A stretch of 64,000 nt of DNA from Leuctra nigra (lineage: Eukaryota; Arthropoda; Insecta; Plecoptera; Leuctridae). This document shows, piece after piece, positions 1 to 8,820 of the stretch. The notes below the pieces were generated by a model. The model was not told the origin of the DNA and ran no database searches. It saw only the letters and a list, made by a program, of their open reading frames with translations. Location of the stretch: positions 16,789,246-16,853,245 of the forward strand of contig OW203773.1 of NCBI GenBank assembly GCA_934045905.1. The letters run 5' to 3'. Made by a program: the position numbers and the translations under genes. Each line of letters begins with the position of its first letter. The first letter of the stretch is position 1.

Positions 1-1101
1 ATTTGTCAGAGTGTCCAGACATCAGCCAAACCTGCCTTGTTTCAACCATGGCCCTGGCCACAGAGGAAGTGGGAAAGAATTCACGTTGATTTTGCCACCG
101 ACACAGTTACGAACTCCGGAAAGGTATTACTATGCATAATTGACAGCCACTCTAAGTGGATCGAGGTGTTCCCAATGAGTTCCATGACAACCTCCCGAAC
201 TATTGATAAATTACGGACCCTGTTTGCATCCTATGGGTTGCCGGAGGTGTTGGTGTCAGACAACGGTACAAATTTTACAAGCGAGGAGTTTGAAACGTAT
301 CTTCAGGAGAACCGTATCAAACACATTCTGTCACCACCGTATCATCCGGCCTCAAATGGAGCCTGTGAGAGAGTAGTCCAAATCGTAAAAAAAGGTTTAA
401 AGAAACTAGTCTTAGAAGAAGAAAGAGGTGAAAGCGAACCTCGCTCCTTGCAACATAAATTGGACAAGCTGTTAACCGCCTACAGATGCACCCCACACTC
501 CATAACCAAACGCACACCTGCGGAATTATTCCTGGGTCGAACGACCCGAACCTTGTTGTCATTAATACGACCCAGTTTGGCAGAATACATGGGAAGTCGA
601 CAACAGACAGAAAAGGCAAGATTGGACCAGCATCGGCAGAATCGAGAATTCATGGTGGGACAACTAGTGTGGGTCAGAAGTGTACGGGGGGAGAAAATCA
701 ATTGGTTCTCAGGGGAAATAATGCAGATTTTGGGAAGGAATACTTACAGGGTACAAGTGGGCATGGAACGTCGAGTCTGTCATGCGGATCATTTGCGAAG
801 AAGGGTGTCCACGGGGGGCGAGCCAGAGGGGAACCATTCCACATTACCCGAGAGGACCCCGGACAGGAGTTTCCGACAACCCGGGACGGAACCAACACCG
901 AGCCCAGGGCCTGGGCCTTCTCAAGGATCTCCAGCTACCGGCCGTGGTGCTGCCGGACTGTCGTCTGCTAGTCCTGCATCACAGAGGACGTCTCCGTGGG
1001 CCCGGCCGCCTTCGGGTTCTACTTCTCCGACAGCGGGTGACCATGGAGAGGAGGGTCGACCTCAGCGACAGCGACGCCGTCCAGAAATTCTGGATTTATA
1101 A
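1..1101 (+). CDS. Ty3/gypsy-type Pol polyprotein, integrase end (5' partial)
   Basis: The frame is open from base 1, so the start lies outside the window; an apparent TTG start at 37 is only an internal codon. It encodes the integrase core of an LTR retrotransposon, which inserts the cDNA into chromosomal DNA. The catalytic triad is visible as HVDFA (Asp codon 88-90), SDNGTNF (Asp codon 259-261) and NGACE (Glu codon 367-369), with exactly 35 residues between the second Asp and the Glu (D,D-35-E). A short Cys-Gln stretch at the extreme 5' end may be the tail of the HHCC zinc finger. After the core come a GQLVWV-type C-terminal domain and a Pro/Ser/Arg-rich tail. The reading frame is intact and ends 105 bases before a polypurine tract and LTR. 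Gag, protease and RT are not in the window. Family is certain by eye; the lineage within gypsy is not determined. Confidence 0.93.
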   Translation: MCQSVQTSAKPALFQPWPWPQRKWERIHVDFATDTVTNSGKVLLCIIDSHSKWIEVFPMSSMTTSRTIDKLRTLFASYGLPEVLVSDNGTNFTSEEFETYLQENRIKHILSPPYHPASNGACERVVQIVKKGLKKLVLEEERGESEPRSLQHKLDKLLTAYRCTPHSITKRTPAELFLGRTTRTLLSLIRPSLAEYMGSRQQTEKARLDQHRQNREFMVGQLVWVRSVRGEKINWFSGEIMQILGRNTYRVQVGMERRVCHADHLRRRVSTGGEPEGNHSTLPERTPDRSFRQPGTEPTPSPGPGPSQGSPATGRGAAGLSSASPASQRTSPWARPPSGSTSPTAGDHGEEGRPQRQRRRPEILDL

Positions 1102-1192
1102 TTGAGTTGAGAAAATTGTGTTTGAATATATTTTTGTATGTTTCCTGATATTGTATTCTTGTGATAATTTTATAATTGTGGTATTAAAACAT

Positions 1193-1206
1193 GGAAGAGA
1201 AAGGAG
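1193..1206 (+). other. Polypurine tract of the gypsy element
   Basis: A 14-base all-purine run lies directly against the TGTAG start of the LTR, where plus-strand DNA synthesis is primed in LTR elements. Position and composition are seen; the function is inferred. Confidence 0.7.
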
Positions 1207-1381
1207 TGTAGTATTGTGTAGGGAAAGGGAACATTTACAGTTGGCAGCCGTGGAGGCGCTGCTAACTTCATTGTGCTGTGGGACCATAGACTAGAGAGCC
1301 AATCCGTCAAGCAGTCAATAAAGAACCACTGAACCTACCAGTTGTCTATTCTCAGAACCCTGACTGCCTACGACAGCTACA
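1207..1381 (+). repeat. 3' long terminal repeat, about 175 bp
   Basis: The segment begins TGTAG and ends CTACA, a perfect 5-bp terminal inverted repeat with TG...CA ends. It follows the polypurine tract and contains an AATAAA poly(A) signal at about 1316. The 5' LTR is outside the window, so the pairing cannot be confirmed here. The 3' boundary is the least sure point. Confidence 0.7.
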
Positions 1382-3097
1382 AAAACATATATTGTAACGC
1401 CTGCTGGCCAAGCCTGTATGTGCATTCGCCCCCGAACCCCCTGCTTTTTACTGTGACATTTCCAAATATTAGTAATGTCCCCCCCCCCCCTAAAATTCAT
1501 CCTGGATACTCCCTTGAACCAGTGTAATGCCAATTGTATCACCAATTTATTTACAACTGAACAGAAATAAAGTCAATATCAATAAAGTAACACAAACACA
1601 CTGAAGCTCACCTATTGATAAACACAGCTTGTCGTCCTACAAACTCACCCACCACGTCACTCCACCGGGTTAGTCGAGCTCGGACCGGCGTCGCGTAAAG
1701 ACGTGTCCTCCATCGACAATCCACAGCTCGCGTGTGTCCATTACCAGATCACAACAACGATACCGCCTCGTGTGTGCCTTCAAAGTGACATTGAGACATA
1801 AGGGTTTGCCGCTGCGTATTAGATAAGGATCGAGAGAGAGATCGATATCTCACGGACTTTTTGGATCATCGATATTTGACATTGTTAACGTCTTCCGATT
1901 TCGTGAAATTATTTGCGTAACAACGAAAAGGACTACTGGTTTTATGTTGTTGATTTCTGAGATGAATCGGTGAAAAGTTAAATATAGTTATTTACATCAT
2001 GTTGCTACGAGAAAATTATGTCGTGAAGTGATTCTGTGCGGATATATTTTTTATAAAACGCAATATGTCTATCGAGTTGGTACTTAGTATGTTATAGCTC
2101 TGGGAACATAATGAACACTTATTTTATTTAAGACCGACATTTCAACAGGTAGTCATGTCATCGTCAGGGTCAAATAATGCTACATAAAAAATATTATTGA
2201 CAACATTAAAAGTTAGCTCTGCTTTAAAAAAAATAAAAAAAAATCACATGCAGTTCCGTGATTCTAATATCTATTTGATATTAATCTATTGTTGAATAAC
2301 ATAACTGAATAACTTTTAACTTTGTTTAGATTGCTTTCTTCAGTTGAGAATGATGGGAAGGTTTCATACCTATTAAAAGACTGCCTCCATCCTACCGTCC
2401 ATCCTTAAATTAGATAAGAATAATCTTACAACTCAGATCCAAAGCGAAGTAGCTGTTGATACGTCAATAAAACCAAATAAAAATAACTTGAATTGATTAC
2501 CTATTCAAAAATCTTGTTTTTCTACCAGTTCCATAAAACTTCTACGAAAGAAAGGGATGAAAAATACACATAAATGCTGATGAAATGCAATTTCAAAGCT
2601 TTTAATTTGCCCTAAGTCCAAGAAGAAATAAATTTCAACGGTTAACCGGTTTCAAACTAGACATTGCCAATTCCCCTTATCTGAGATAGACAAGATTTTG
2701 ATAAAATTATATCTGTAGTACAAAATGAGCTTCGAAACTTGGTGATAATTCTAATTTCTCTGAAGAAACTTTAAACATGGAAATCAACACGGGTATTTTG
2801 AGTACAAATCTAACTTCTGTGATAAATGTGATACCACAACTGAGCAACAGTGATTTATACAGTGAATTCAGTGCGACTTGCGACTGTGTTTTGAACTATT
2901 TTCTACGAACTTGTCTGATTGTGTGTGTTGGATAAATGTACTTGTGGTGGCCAGACATGAAGAACGGAAACGTAAAGATGATGGATTACTCCAGGAGTGA
3001 TTCGCCGATGATATTTTATAAAGGTAAAACAACTAGAACAGATATGGGACGGTTTAATTGTGTCACAGTCCCCCCCCCCCCCACCCCTTGTCAAATC
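1382..3097. other. Non-coding stretch with a poly-C repeat
   Basis: No supported gene. About 1425-1515 is a copy, in reverse orientation, of the poly-G repeat seen at 10360-10480: both share the homopolymer, a TACTAATATTT-type block and a run of CCCCGAACCCC. Another C run sits at 3070-3082, just before the transposon. Confidence 0.6.
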
Positions 3098-3101
3098 TTA
3101 A

Positions 3102-3731
3102 AGGGCCACAAAACCCTCAGGTTTTATTGTCTTTATGGCTGGAGATGCATATTTGAACAACTTTTGGCCAAAAATATAGTGAAAATGATAATTGGAATAA
3201 TTATAATTAATTCATACAGATCGCGATGATGACGTAGATTATTATCAACTCGTCCCTCCGCGCGCACAATTGTTGCGAGTTCGGTGAATTCTCCACTTTA
3301 CATCGTCGTATCTCTGTTATTATAAGTCTTAGAAAATAATGAAGCACACCGCTGGAATCGGAAGGCAATTTTCTGTGGTAAGCAACTATTTTTATATTCA
3401 ATTGCGGCATAATTATGAATAATACATCGATATTACAATGACTCCAAAGTAACTGATTTTTCATGATATTCAAGACCCTCCACAACCTAGACGGCTAAGA
3501 CGAGGATAATTTGAGACCCATCGACATGACCGTCTATGCGTGTAGATTACATCGCGTCCATAAAATTACCGATTCCCTCATAAACGCGTCTGGAATCGCT
3601 TTGTATTTGACTAAGATTTCTGGAGTAAAAATCGTGGCAGCCGTGCAGCCGTGTCGCTGCTCTGGGCCGAGCGAGAACAGGTTGTTTGAGTGGCAGCATG
3701 ACAATGGGGGATGAGAATCAGTGGGGCATGA
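3102..3731 (+). repeat. Left terminal inverted repeat
   Basis: Reverse complement of 7428-8056. The outer part looks identical: the 92-residue reading frame on the minus strand at 3207-3485 is repeated without change at 7673-7951 on the plus strand. Small differences appear only toward the inner end, around 3640-3670. Confidence 0.9.
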
Positions 3732-3906
3732 TTTCTTACGCGAGGTAGTTCTAAAAACATTTATCCTCTGATCTCTTCCGCAAATACCAAAGCATCTAAG
3801 CGACCTCAGCCACTTAGCGACTGAAATTAGACATGATTCTGTATGTCTGTTTCGGTAACATTTGATTTTTAGCAAAAGGAATGTCTGAAATGTAAGGTAC
3901 TCACGG

Positions 3907-5988
3907 TTATGACGTGGATGAAGTGTCGAATCTGGAATATCTCTTCTCCTTCAGCTCCTCCAAAGTAGGTTTGGGAACGGGCGCAATGCGACTGGGGATG
4001 TTGTCTGGGATTGACAGCACTGTGTCAGGCGTCCACTCTCCGCTGGCCATTGCCGACACTTTGTCCATGATATCTTCTCTCCATTGCGTCGATTTCTGTG
4101 CATACTTATTTTTTAACACGTAACCGTGAGCACTTTTCGAATATCGAAGCGTTGCTCCTGTCGGTTCGCGATCAACATTACAGTTGTGATCTAGGGCAGC
4201 AATTTGCGAACGTGTTTGCATTCCCACCCAGGGATAATGCGTTCTTTTTTGCATATATTTTAGTCGCAAGTTGTGGTAGCATTCTAGTTGTCCTGTGTGG
4301 CAATAATGGTTTGCGTGTTTGAGATCTTTGGTGAAACGCTTATCATTTATAATCTTGCTTATCTTGTCAAATTCTGTTGAGTCTTCTTGGATCCACTTGC
4401 ACCGCTCTCGGGAATCTTCATCGAGCTCAGGGTGCTCGCACTTGTGCATTTGAGTGCCGTTCTCCCATTCGTGAACGTTCGTTATGTGGTTCAAACATGA
4501 TTGAAACTTTTCAAGCAACAGCTCACTGTCTCCTTCGCATGTCATACATGACCACCACATATGATTGTATAAAGAAGACTTCCACTCGCCAATCAAAGGT
4601 AGTTTTTTCTCTGCTAATTTGATTTTTTTCATGAAACTCTTCGCTAGATGCCAAACATCAAATTGGTGTTTTATTCTAATGTATTTTTCTCGCATTACTT
4701 TAGCAACTCCCATGTGTCGGTCTGTCAACATCAGCTGTATGTTAACATCATCTTCATTTAGCAATCTCTCAAACACATCAAGAAATGCTAATTTCTCCAA
4801 ATCTCCCGTGAATTGGCCGCGCTGAACAATAGAAAAGTCAATGATTTTTTGAGTCTCTAAATCCATGATGGAATATGTACAATACTTTGCTGAGTAGCCA
4901 GGACTGTCAAATTGGCCATCACCTGAAAGCCAAATTTTTGAACTGTTTTTTAATTGCAATATATTGTTCTTCTTTTCGTGTTGCCATATGTAGTTTATTG
5001 TCGGTCGCACAAATTTGCCAACTAACTTGTCAAACGTAGTTCTACTTGGAATCAGGAGCCTCAGTGCATGCGCAAACGCCTTGATTCCTGCAAACGTAAT
5101 TCCCGACAACATGATTGCTGACGAAATCAAAACGTTGCCTAAAGGCCTCCTTCCATTCATGGGCTGGGAACTCCACTTGTTGACATGACCAGCCGTGCAC
5201 ATAGTTTTCACAACTAGCATTGAACCGACGCAATAATGTGAAATGTCCGTGTTGTGGGCATGGCAATACGAACAATTCAAAAAAAGCTCTTTCAAACATT
5301 GCCAAAACACCAAAAACACGAAACATCGAGCCGTGCTGTTTGAATGAGATTCTTCTGAATCTGAATCATCGCCGGAATCCGCTGAATCTTCCATCGCGTC
5401 CAGATTGACGTTGAACGAGGGATCTGTATCTTCATCATCACTCTCTTCGCTGAATTCTGGCGCTGATACTGAAATCAGTGGCTCATCAACTGGCATTGTC
5501 TTCTCCTCGAAGTCCATGTTACATTGAACACCAACATCACGCGTTGACGAAGATACAGTCGATTCGTCTGATGCTGATGTGACGTTTCTTTCTCCATCGC
5601 CAATCATATCTCTCACTATCTTCTTCGAAATATGTCGCGATTCGCGCTCTTTAATTTCGTTGGATGTGCCGCGTAAGTTGACAGAAGGTACGATGCCATT
5701 TTTTAATGATGGTGCCCTCGATCTACATTTGAGCTTTATCTGAAGAAGAGATGATTCTTCAAAATCATCCAATCGAAAGTGATTTGAGCAAATTCTGGTG
5801 TTTTGATTGGGTTCAAAATCAGCACGATTTATTCGTCTCAGCCACGCTGAATGCCTCTGTGGAGACGCGTCTCGTTTCGGAAAACTATAAAAATACGTTT
5901 TTCCAAAAGACAGATGATTTGCGGAAGTTGACGCTTTTTGTGGTGTTCTATTGTTATTGAAGCAACCGAATACACAACACAAAGGCAT
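3907..5988 (-). CDS. THAP-domain DDE transposase (Kolobok type)
   Basis: 693 aa. It would cut and paste the element by binding its terminal repeats in the nucleus. Residues 1-102 form a THAP zinc finger: Cys5 and Cys9 (CVFGC), conserved Trp49, Cys67-x2-His70 (ICSNH) and a VPS motif near 100. An acidic Ser/Asp/Glu-rich linker covers about 140-220, followed by a Cys/His cluster at 239-270. The catalytic core shows GDGQFDSPG (Asp357), LTDRHMG (Asp423), a QFDVWHLAK block (442-450) and TGQLECYH (Glu569) as the likely DDE triad. The start at 5988 is chosen because the THAP domain begins at the very first residues. The 5' end faces the accessory gene about 570 bp away, so the two probably share a bidirectional promoter. 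The triad assignment is by motif position only. Confidence 0.9.
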   Translation of the reverse strand: MPLCCVFGCFNNNRTPQKASTSANHLSFGKTYFYSFPKRDASPQRHSAWLRRINRADFEPNQNTRICSNHFRLDDFEESSLLQIKLKCRSRAPSLKNGIVPSVNLRGTSNEIKERESRHISKKIVRDMIGDGERNVTSASDESTVSSSTRDVGVQCNMDFEEKTMPVDEPLISVSAPEFSEESDDEDTDPSFNVNLDAMEDSADSGDDSDSEESHSNSTARCFVFLVFWQCLKELFLNCSYCHAHNTDISHYCVGSMLVVKTMCTAGHVNKWSSQPMNGRRPLGNVLISSAIMLSGITFAGIKAFAHALRLLIPSRTTFDKLVGKFVRPTINYIWQHEKKNNILQLKNSSKIWLSGDGQFDSPGYSAKYCTYSIMDLETQKIIDFSIVQRGQFTGDLEKLAFLDVFERLLNEDDVNIQLMLTDRHMGVAKVMREKYIRIKHQFDVWHLAKSFMKKIKLAEKKLPLIGEWKSSLYNHMWWSCMTCEGDSELLLEKFQSCLNHITNVHEWENGTQMHKCEHPELDEDSRERCKWIQEDSTEFDKISKIINDKRFTKDLKHANHYCHTGQLECYHNLRLKYMQKRTHYPWVGMQTRSQIAALDHNCNVDREPTGATLRYSKSAHGYVLKNKYAQKSTQWREDIMDKVSAMASGEWTPDTVLSIPDNIPSRIAPVPKPTLEELKEKRYSRFDTSSTS

Positions 5989-6562
5989 GTCTCTAAAAGC
6001 ACTGAATACAATTTACATTCGATATCGAAAATATACAATCACACGGTAAAGCGATTTACTACTTTATCAATATAGATTAAATATGAAAAAAATATAGAAT
6101 GTTACAATATCTCTTTCGAATTAATTTTTAAAGTCGATAATCCACTATACAGAGAACACAAAAATGTATAAATGTCCAAATATTATAATCGAATTCTTCT
6201 AATGTTAAAATATCCAAAACCTCAACCTCAAATGCACCACACACAAATGTCACAACACTGATACTAATTAAAATCCGTACGAACTGTGATAACAATAAGA
6301 TTATGCTAATAATTAACTCAATCTGCCTGCACTGAAATCAGTAACAAAGAACACAACATGAAACTTGAAGATAGCAAAACCGTGTGATTTCAACGACCGT
6401 CACCGTCAAGACGAGGGACAAAACTGGTTAAAATCAGCTTTAGTGTCATAAAACAGTGACCTGGACAATATCCGGTCAAAAGGGATGCCAGGAATCGAGG
6501 TAAAATTGTCATGCAGAGGAAGTAATTTTTTTTTGAAATTCAGTTCTTCGGGAGCAGGTAAC
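5989..6562. promoter_or_regulatory. Divergent intergenic region of the transposon
   Basis: An AT-rich gap between the starts of the two head-to-head transposon genes, so promoters for both should lie here. No specific motif is claimed. An upstream in-frame ATG at 6485 extends the plus-strand frame, but that extension has low-complexity coding and an internal GTAA/TTCAG pair that could be a small 5' intron. Confidence 0.4.
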
Positions 6563-7117
6563 ATGGCAGGAGTCAAACCCTACATGTACGAACCAACTTT
6601 TACAGACGAAGATGTGTTCAGAAACAGGCTTCGTCATGAACAGGAAACTATTTTAGCCGATAATTTGTGTGGGAGAAGAGACAGAATTGATTGGTGCAAG
6701 TGCGCGAAATGTAAGTCAATGCCGACAGATGCAGAAAATATATGCTGCTCTGAAAACACCGATGTGGTAAGTCTATTACACGCAGACAATGTCAATTATA
6801 AGTGTATAATAGACCACCCTACATTCAATAACCACATTATTTCAATGGAAGGCCTTTGCATAACCAGACAAATTTTGATTCAAAATACTCTGAATAAAGT
6901 AAAGAAAAGAGAATTAATGAAGAAGATGACATCAAAAAGTTGGCGGCATTTAGCATACAGACAATTTGTTTTCTGGATAAACCATTGGGCAAATCTTGGA
7001 AAAGGCAAGAGGATCATAATTCCCGCCTGTGTAGTGACAAGAATAAGAGAAGTCTTCCCAGAGGAATCAGGGGAATATGTTGGCTTCCTGCCACATCCAA
7101 TGGACACAGACGAGTAA
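6563..7117 (+). CDS. P2X7 ballast-domain-like protein carried by the transposon
   Basis: 184 aa from ATG 6563 (an earlier in-frame ATG at 6485 would add 26 residues). It matches the cytosolic C-terminal 'ballast' domain of the vertebrate P2X7 receptor by motif order: WCKCAKC (44-50), CC (61-62), a C-x-I-x-H-P-x-F block (81-88), AYRQFVFW (131-138), IIIPACVVTRIREVFP (151-166) and a final Y-x-G-F (172-175). In P2X7 this domain binds zinc and guanine nucleotide. There is no membrane segment and no receptor channel, so this is the domain alone. It sits inside the Kolobok element, divergent from the transposase, so it is probably an accessory transposon protein whose role is unknown. Family resemblance is by eye and strong; the function is not inferred. 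Confidence 0.82.
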   Translation: MAGVKPYMYEPTFTDEDVFRNRLRHEQETILADNLCGRRDRIDWCKCAKCKSMPTDAENICCSENTDVVSLLHADNVNYKCIIDHPTFNNHIISMEGLCITRQILIQNTLNKVKKRELMKKMTSKSWRHLAYRQFVFWINHWANLGKGKRIIIPACVVTRIREVFPEESGEYVGFLPHPMDTDE

Positions 7118-7427
7118 ATATCTTATCAGCGGTGAGTGAAACAGAAATTCGTTTGCAAACAATACAACGTAATTTTAAATAATGAATAATTAATAAATTT
7201 TTATACTTTTATGTTTGTATATGTATTACAATCTAATCTGAATTAAAGAAATAGACTAAATATTACTGACTTCTGTGTAATTACGTAAACTGTTATTATA
7301 TCACCAACAGTTCGAGTAAATATAAAAATGTGCATCATAAATATAACGTGGAGGAAAAGAGATTTGCTGAGACGTCAAAATGACGAATGTTTTTGGAAAT
7401 GTCTTGTGACGATGCTCGTGCCCATTC

Positions 7428-8056
7428 ATGCCTCACTGATTCTCATCCCCCATTGTCATGCTGCCACTCAAACAACCTGTTCTCGCTCGGCCTAGAGCAG
7501 CGCCACGGCCTATACGGCTGCCACGATTTTTACTCCAGAATTCTTAGTCAAATACAAAGCGATTCCAGACGCGTTTATGAGGGAATCGGTAATTTTATGG
7601 ACGCGATGTAATCTACACGCATAGACGGTCATGTCGATGGGTCTCAAATTATCCTCGTCTTAGCCGTCTAGGTTGTGGAGGGTCTTGAATATCATGAAAA
7701 ATCAGTTACTTTGGAGTCATTGTAATATCGATGTATTATTCATAATTATGCCGCAATTGAATATAAAAATAGTTGCTTACCACAGAAAATTGCCTTCCGA
7801 TTCCAGCGGTGTGCTTCATTATTTTCTAAGACTTATAATAACAGAGATACGACGATGTAAAGTGGAGAATTCACCGAACTCGCAACAATTGTGCGCGCGG
7901 AGGGACGAGTTGATAATAATCTACGTCATCATCGCGATCTGTATGAATTAATTATAATTATTCCAATTATCATTTTCACTATATTTTTGGCCAAAAGTTG
8001 TTCAAATATGCATCTCCAGCCATAAAGACAATAAAACCTGAGGGTTTTGTGGCCCT
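7428..8056 (-). repeat. Right terminal inverted repeat
   Basis: Partner of 3102-3731. It ends GGCCCT next to the TTAA duplication at 8057-8060. Confidence 0.9.
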
Positions 8057-8129
8057 TTAATACCCCTCCCCCCACCCATTAACACCCCATTAAAAAAACG
8101 GTGTAATTTAATTTTAATTAAATTAGGGT

Positions 8130-8378
8130 TATTCCGGAGGCCCGGGTTCGATTCCCGCGGCCGTCCTTCCTGATTGGGGTTTTTTCGTGGTTTTCCCTCA
8201 GTCGACAGGCAAATGCTGGGAAGGTATCCTACTAATAGGCCACGACCGCCTCCTTCCCACCTTCCATCCTTACCTACTCTTCACCATCATCTCCCAATCA
8301 TCATCATAATCATTCATCCGTCGCCATTAGCCTCGCTGCAGAACAGTGCGGCGTTAAGCCCCAGACAAAAAAAATATA
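8130..8378 (+). mobile_element. tRNA-derived SINE, 5' truncated
   Basis: Carries the B-box part of the SINE family whose full copy is at 34073-34364 (GGTTCGATTCCC, then the GGCCACGACCGCCTCCTTCC block, a CATCAT-rich stretch and CCAGAC followed by A-rich tail). Confidence 0.8.
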
Positions 8379-8632
8379 TTTCTGGTCTCACTTCACTTTA
8401 ATCGTCGATTAAAAGAGAGCAGTTTTTGGTATTTTTTTAATTACAATATTTCTAAAATATTTAATTGGTATATTATACCAATAATGCCATTAGCCTCGCT
8501 GCAGAACAGTGCGGCGTTAAGCTCCAGACAAAAAAAATATATATCAGGTCTCACTTCACTTTAATCGTCGATTAAAAGAGAGCAGTTTTTGGTATTTTTT
8601 TAATTACAATATTTCTAAAATTTAATTGGTAT
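8323..8632 (+). repeat. Tandem duplication of SINE tail plus flank, period 162 bp
   Basis: The GCCATTAGCCTCGCTGCAG block at 8323 recurs at 8485, and the following CTTCACTTTAATCGTCG flank is duplicated with it, so the duplication happened after the SINE inserted. Confidence 0.8.
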
Positions 8633-8634
8633 AG

Positions 8635-8820
8635 TTATCCCACAGTCAGAATAATACAAGTCAAGTTTTGAAAAAGAATTTTAATTTTGCAAGAAATTTA
8701 TGTGACCGTGGGTGTACCTGCCGGTATTTTCATGAAGAGAACCCTCTTTTAGTCACTTGGCTATTGGATAGAAATGAAGTTATTGACAAAATAAATTGGA
8801 GCTCACTTGCAAATATCTAG
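8635..8820 (+). other. Possible coding remnant, 61 codons, no ATG
   Basis: The frame after an in-frame TAG at 8632-8634 is open to TAG 8818-8820. It contains RNLCDRGCTCRYFHEE, which resembles a CCCH zinc finger. A TCCCACAG at 8638-8645 could be a 3' splice site. It may be a stray exon or decayed transposon protein; the evidence is weak. Confidence 0.25.

Larger units (their letters stand above)
3102..8056. mobile_element. Complete Kolobok-type DNA transposon (4955 bp)
   Basis: The element starts AGGGCCACAAAACCCTCAGG and ends with its reverse complement. It is flanked by TTAA at 3098-3101 and 8057-8060, the target duplication of Kolobok and piggyBac elements. The ends are long inverted repeats of about 630 bp. 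Inside are two divergently transcribed open genes: a THAP-domain transposase (minus) and a P2X7-ballast-like protein (plus). THAP plus DDE plus TTAA points to Kolobok rather than piggyBac or P, which lack that combination. Both frames are uninterrupted and the arms are nearly identical, suggesting a recent insertion. The superfamily name is inferred from these traits. Confidence 0.88.

Noticed and set aside
486..971. 161-codon frame overlapping the integrase
   Set aside because: Out-of-frame shadow of the integrase, whose D,D-35-E frame is clear.
3207..3485. 92-codon frame present in both transposon arms
   Set aside because: It is the same inverted-repeat sequence twice; it lacks a domain and has no coding features of its own.
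3102..8056. piggyBac or P element
   Set aside because: TTAA fits piggyBac but the transposase has a THAP domain; THAP fits P elements but their target duplication is 8 bp. The combination fits Kolobok.
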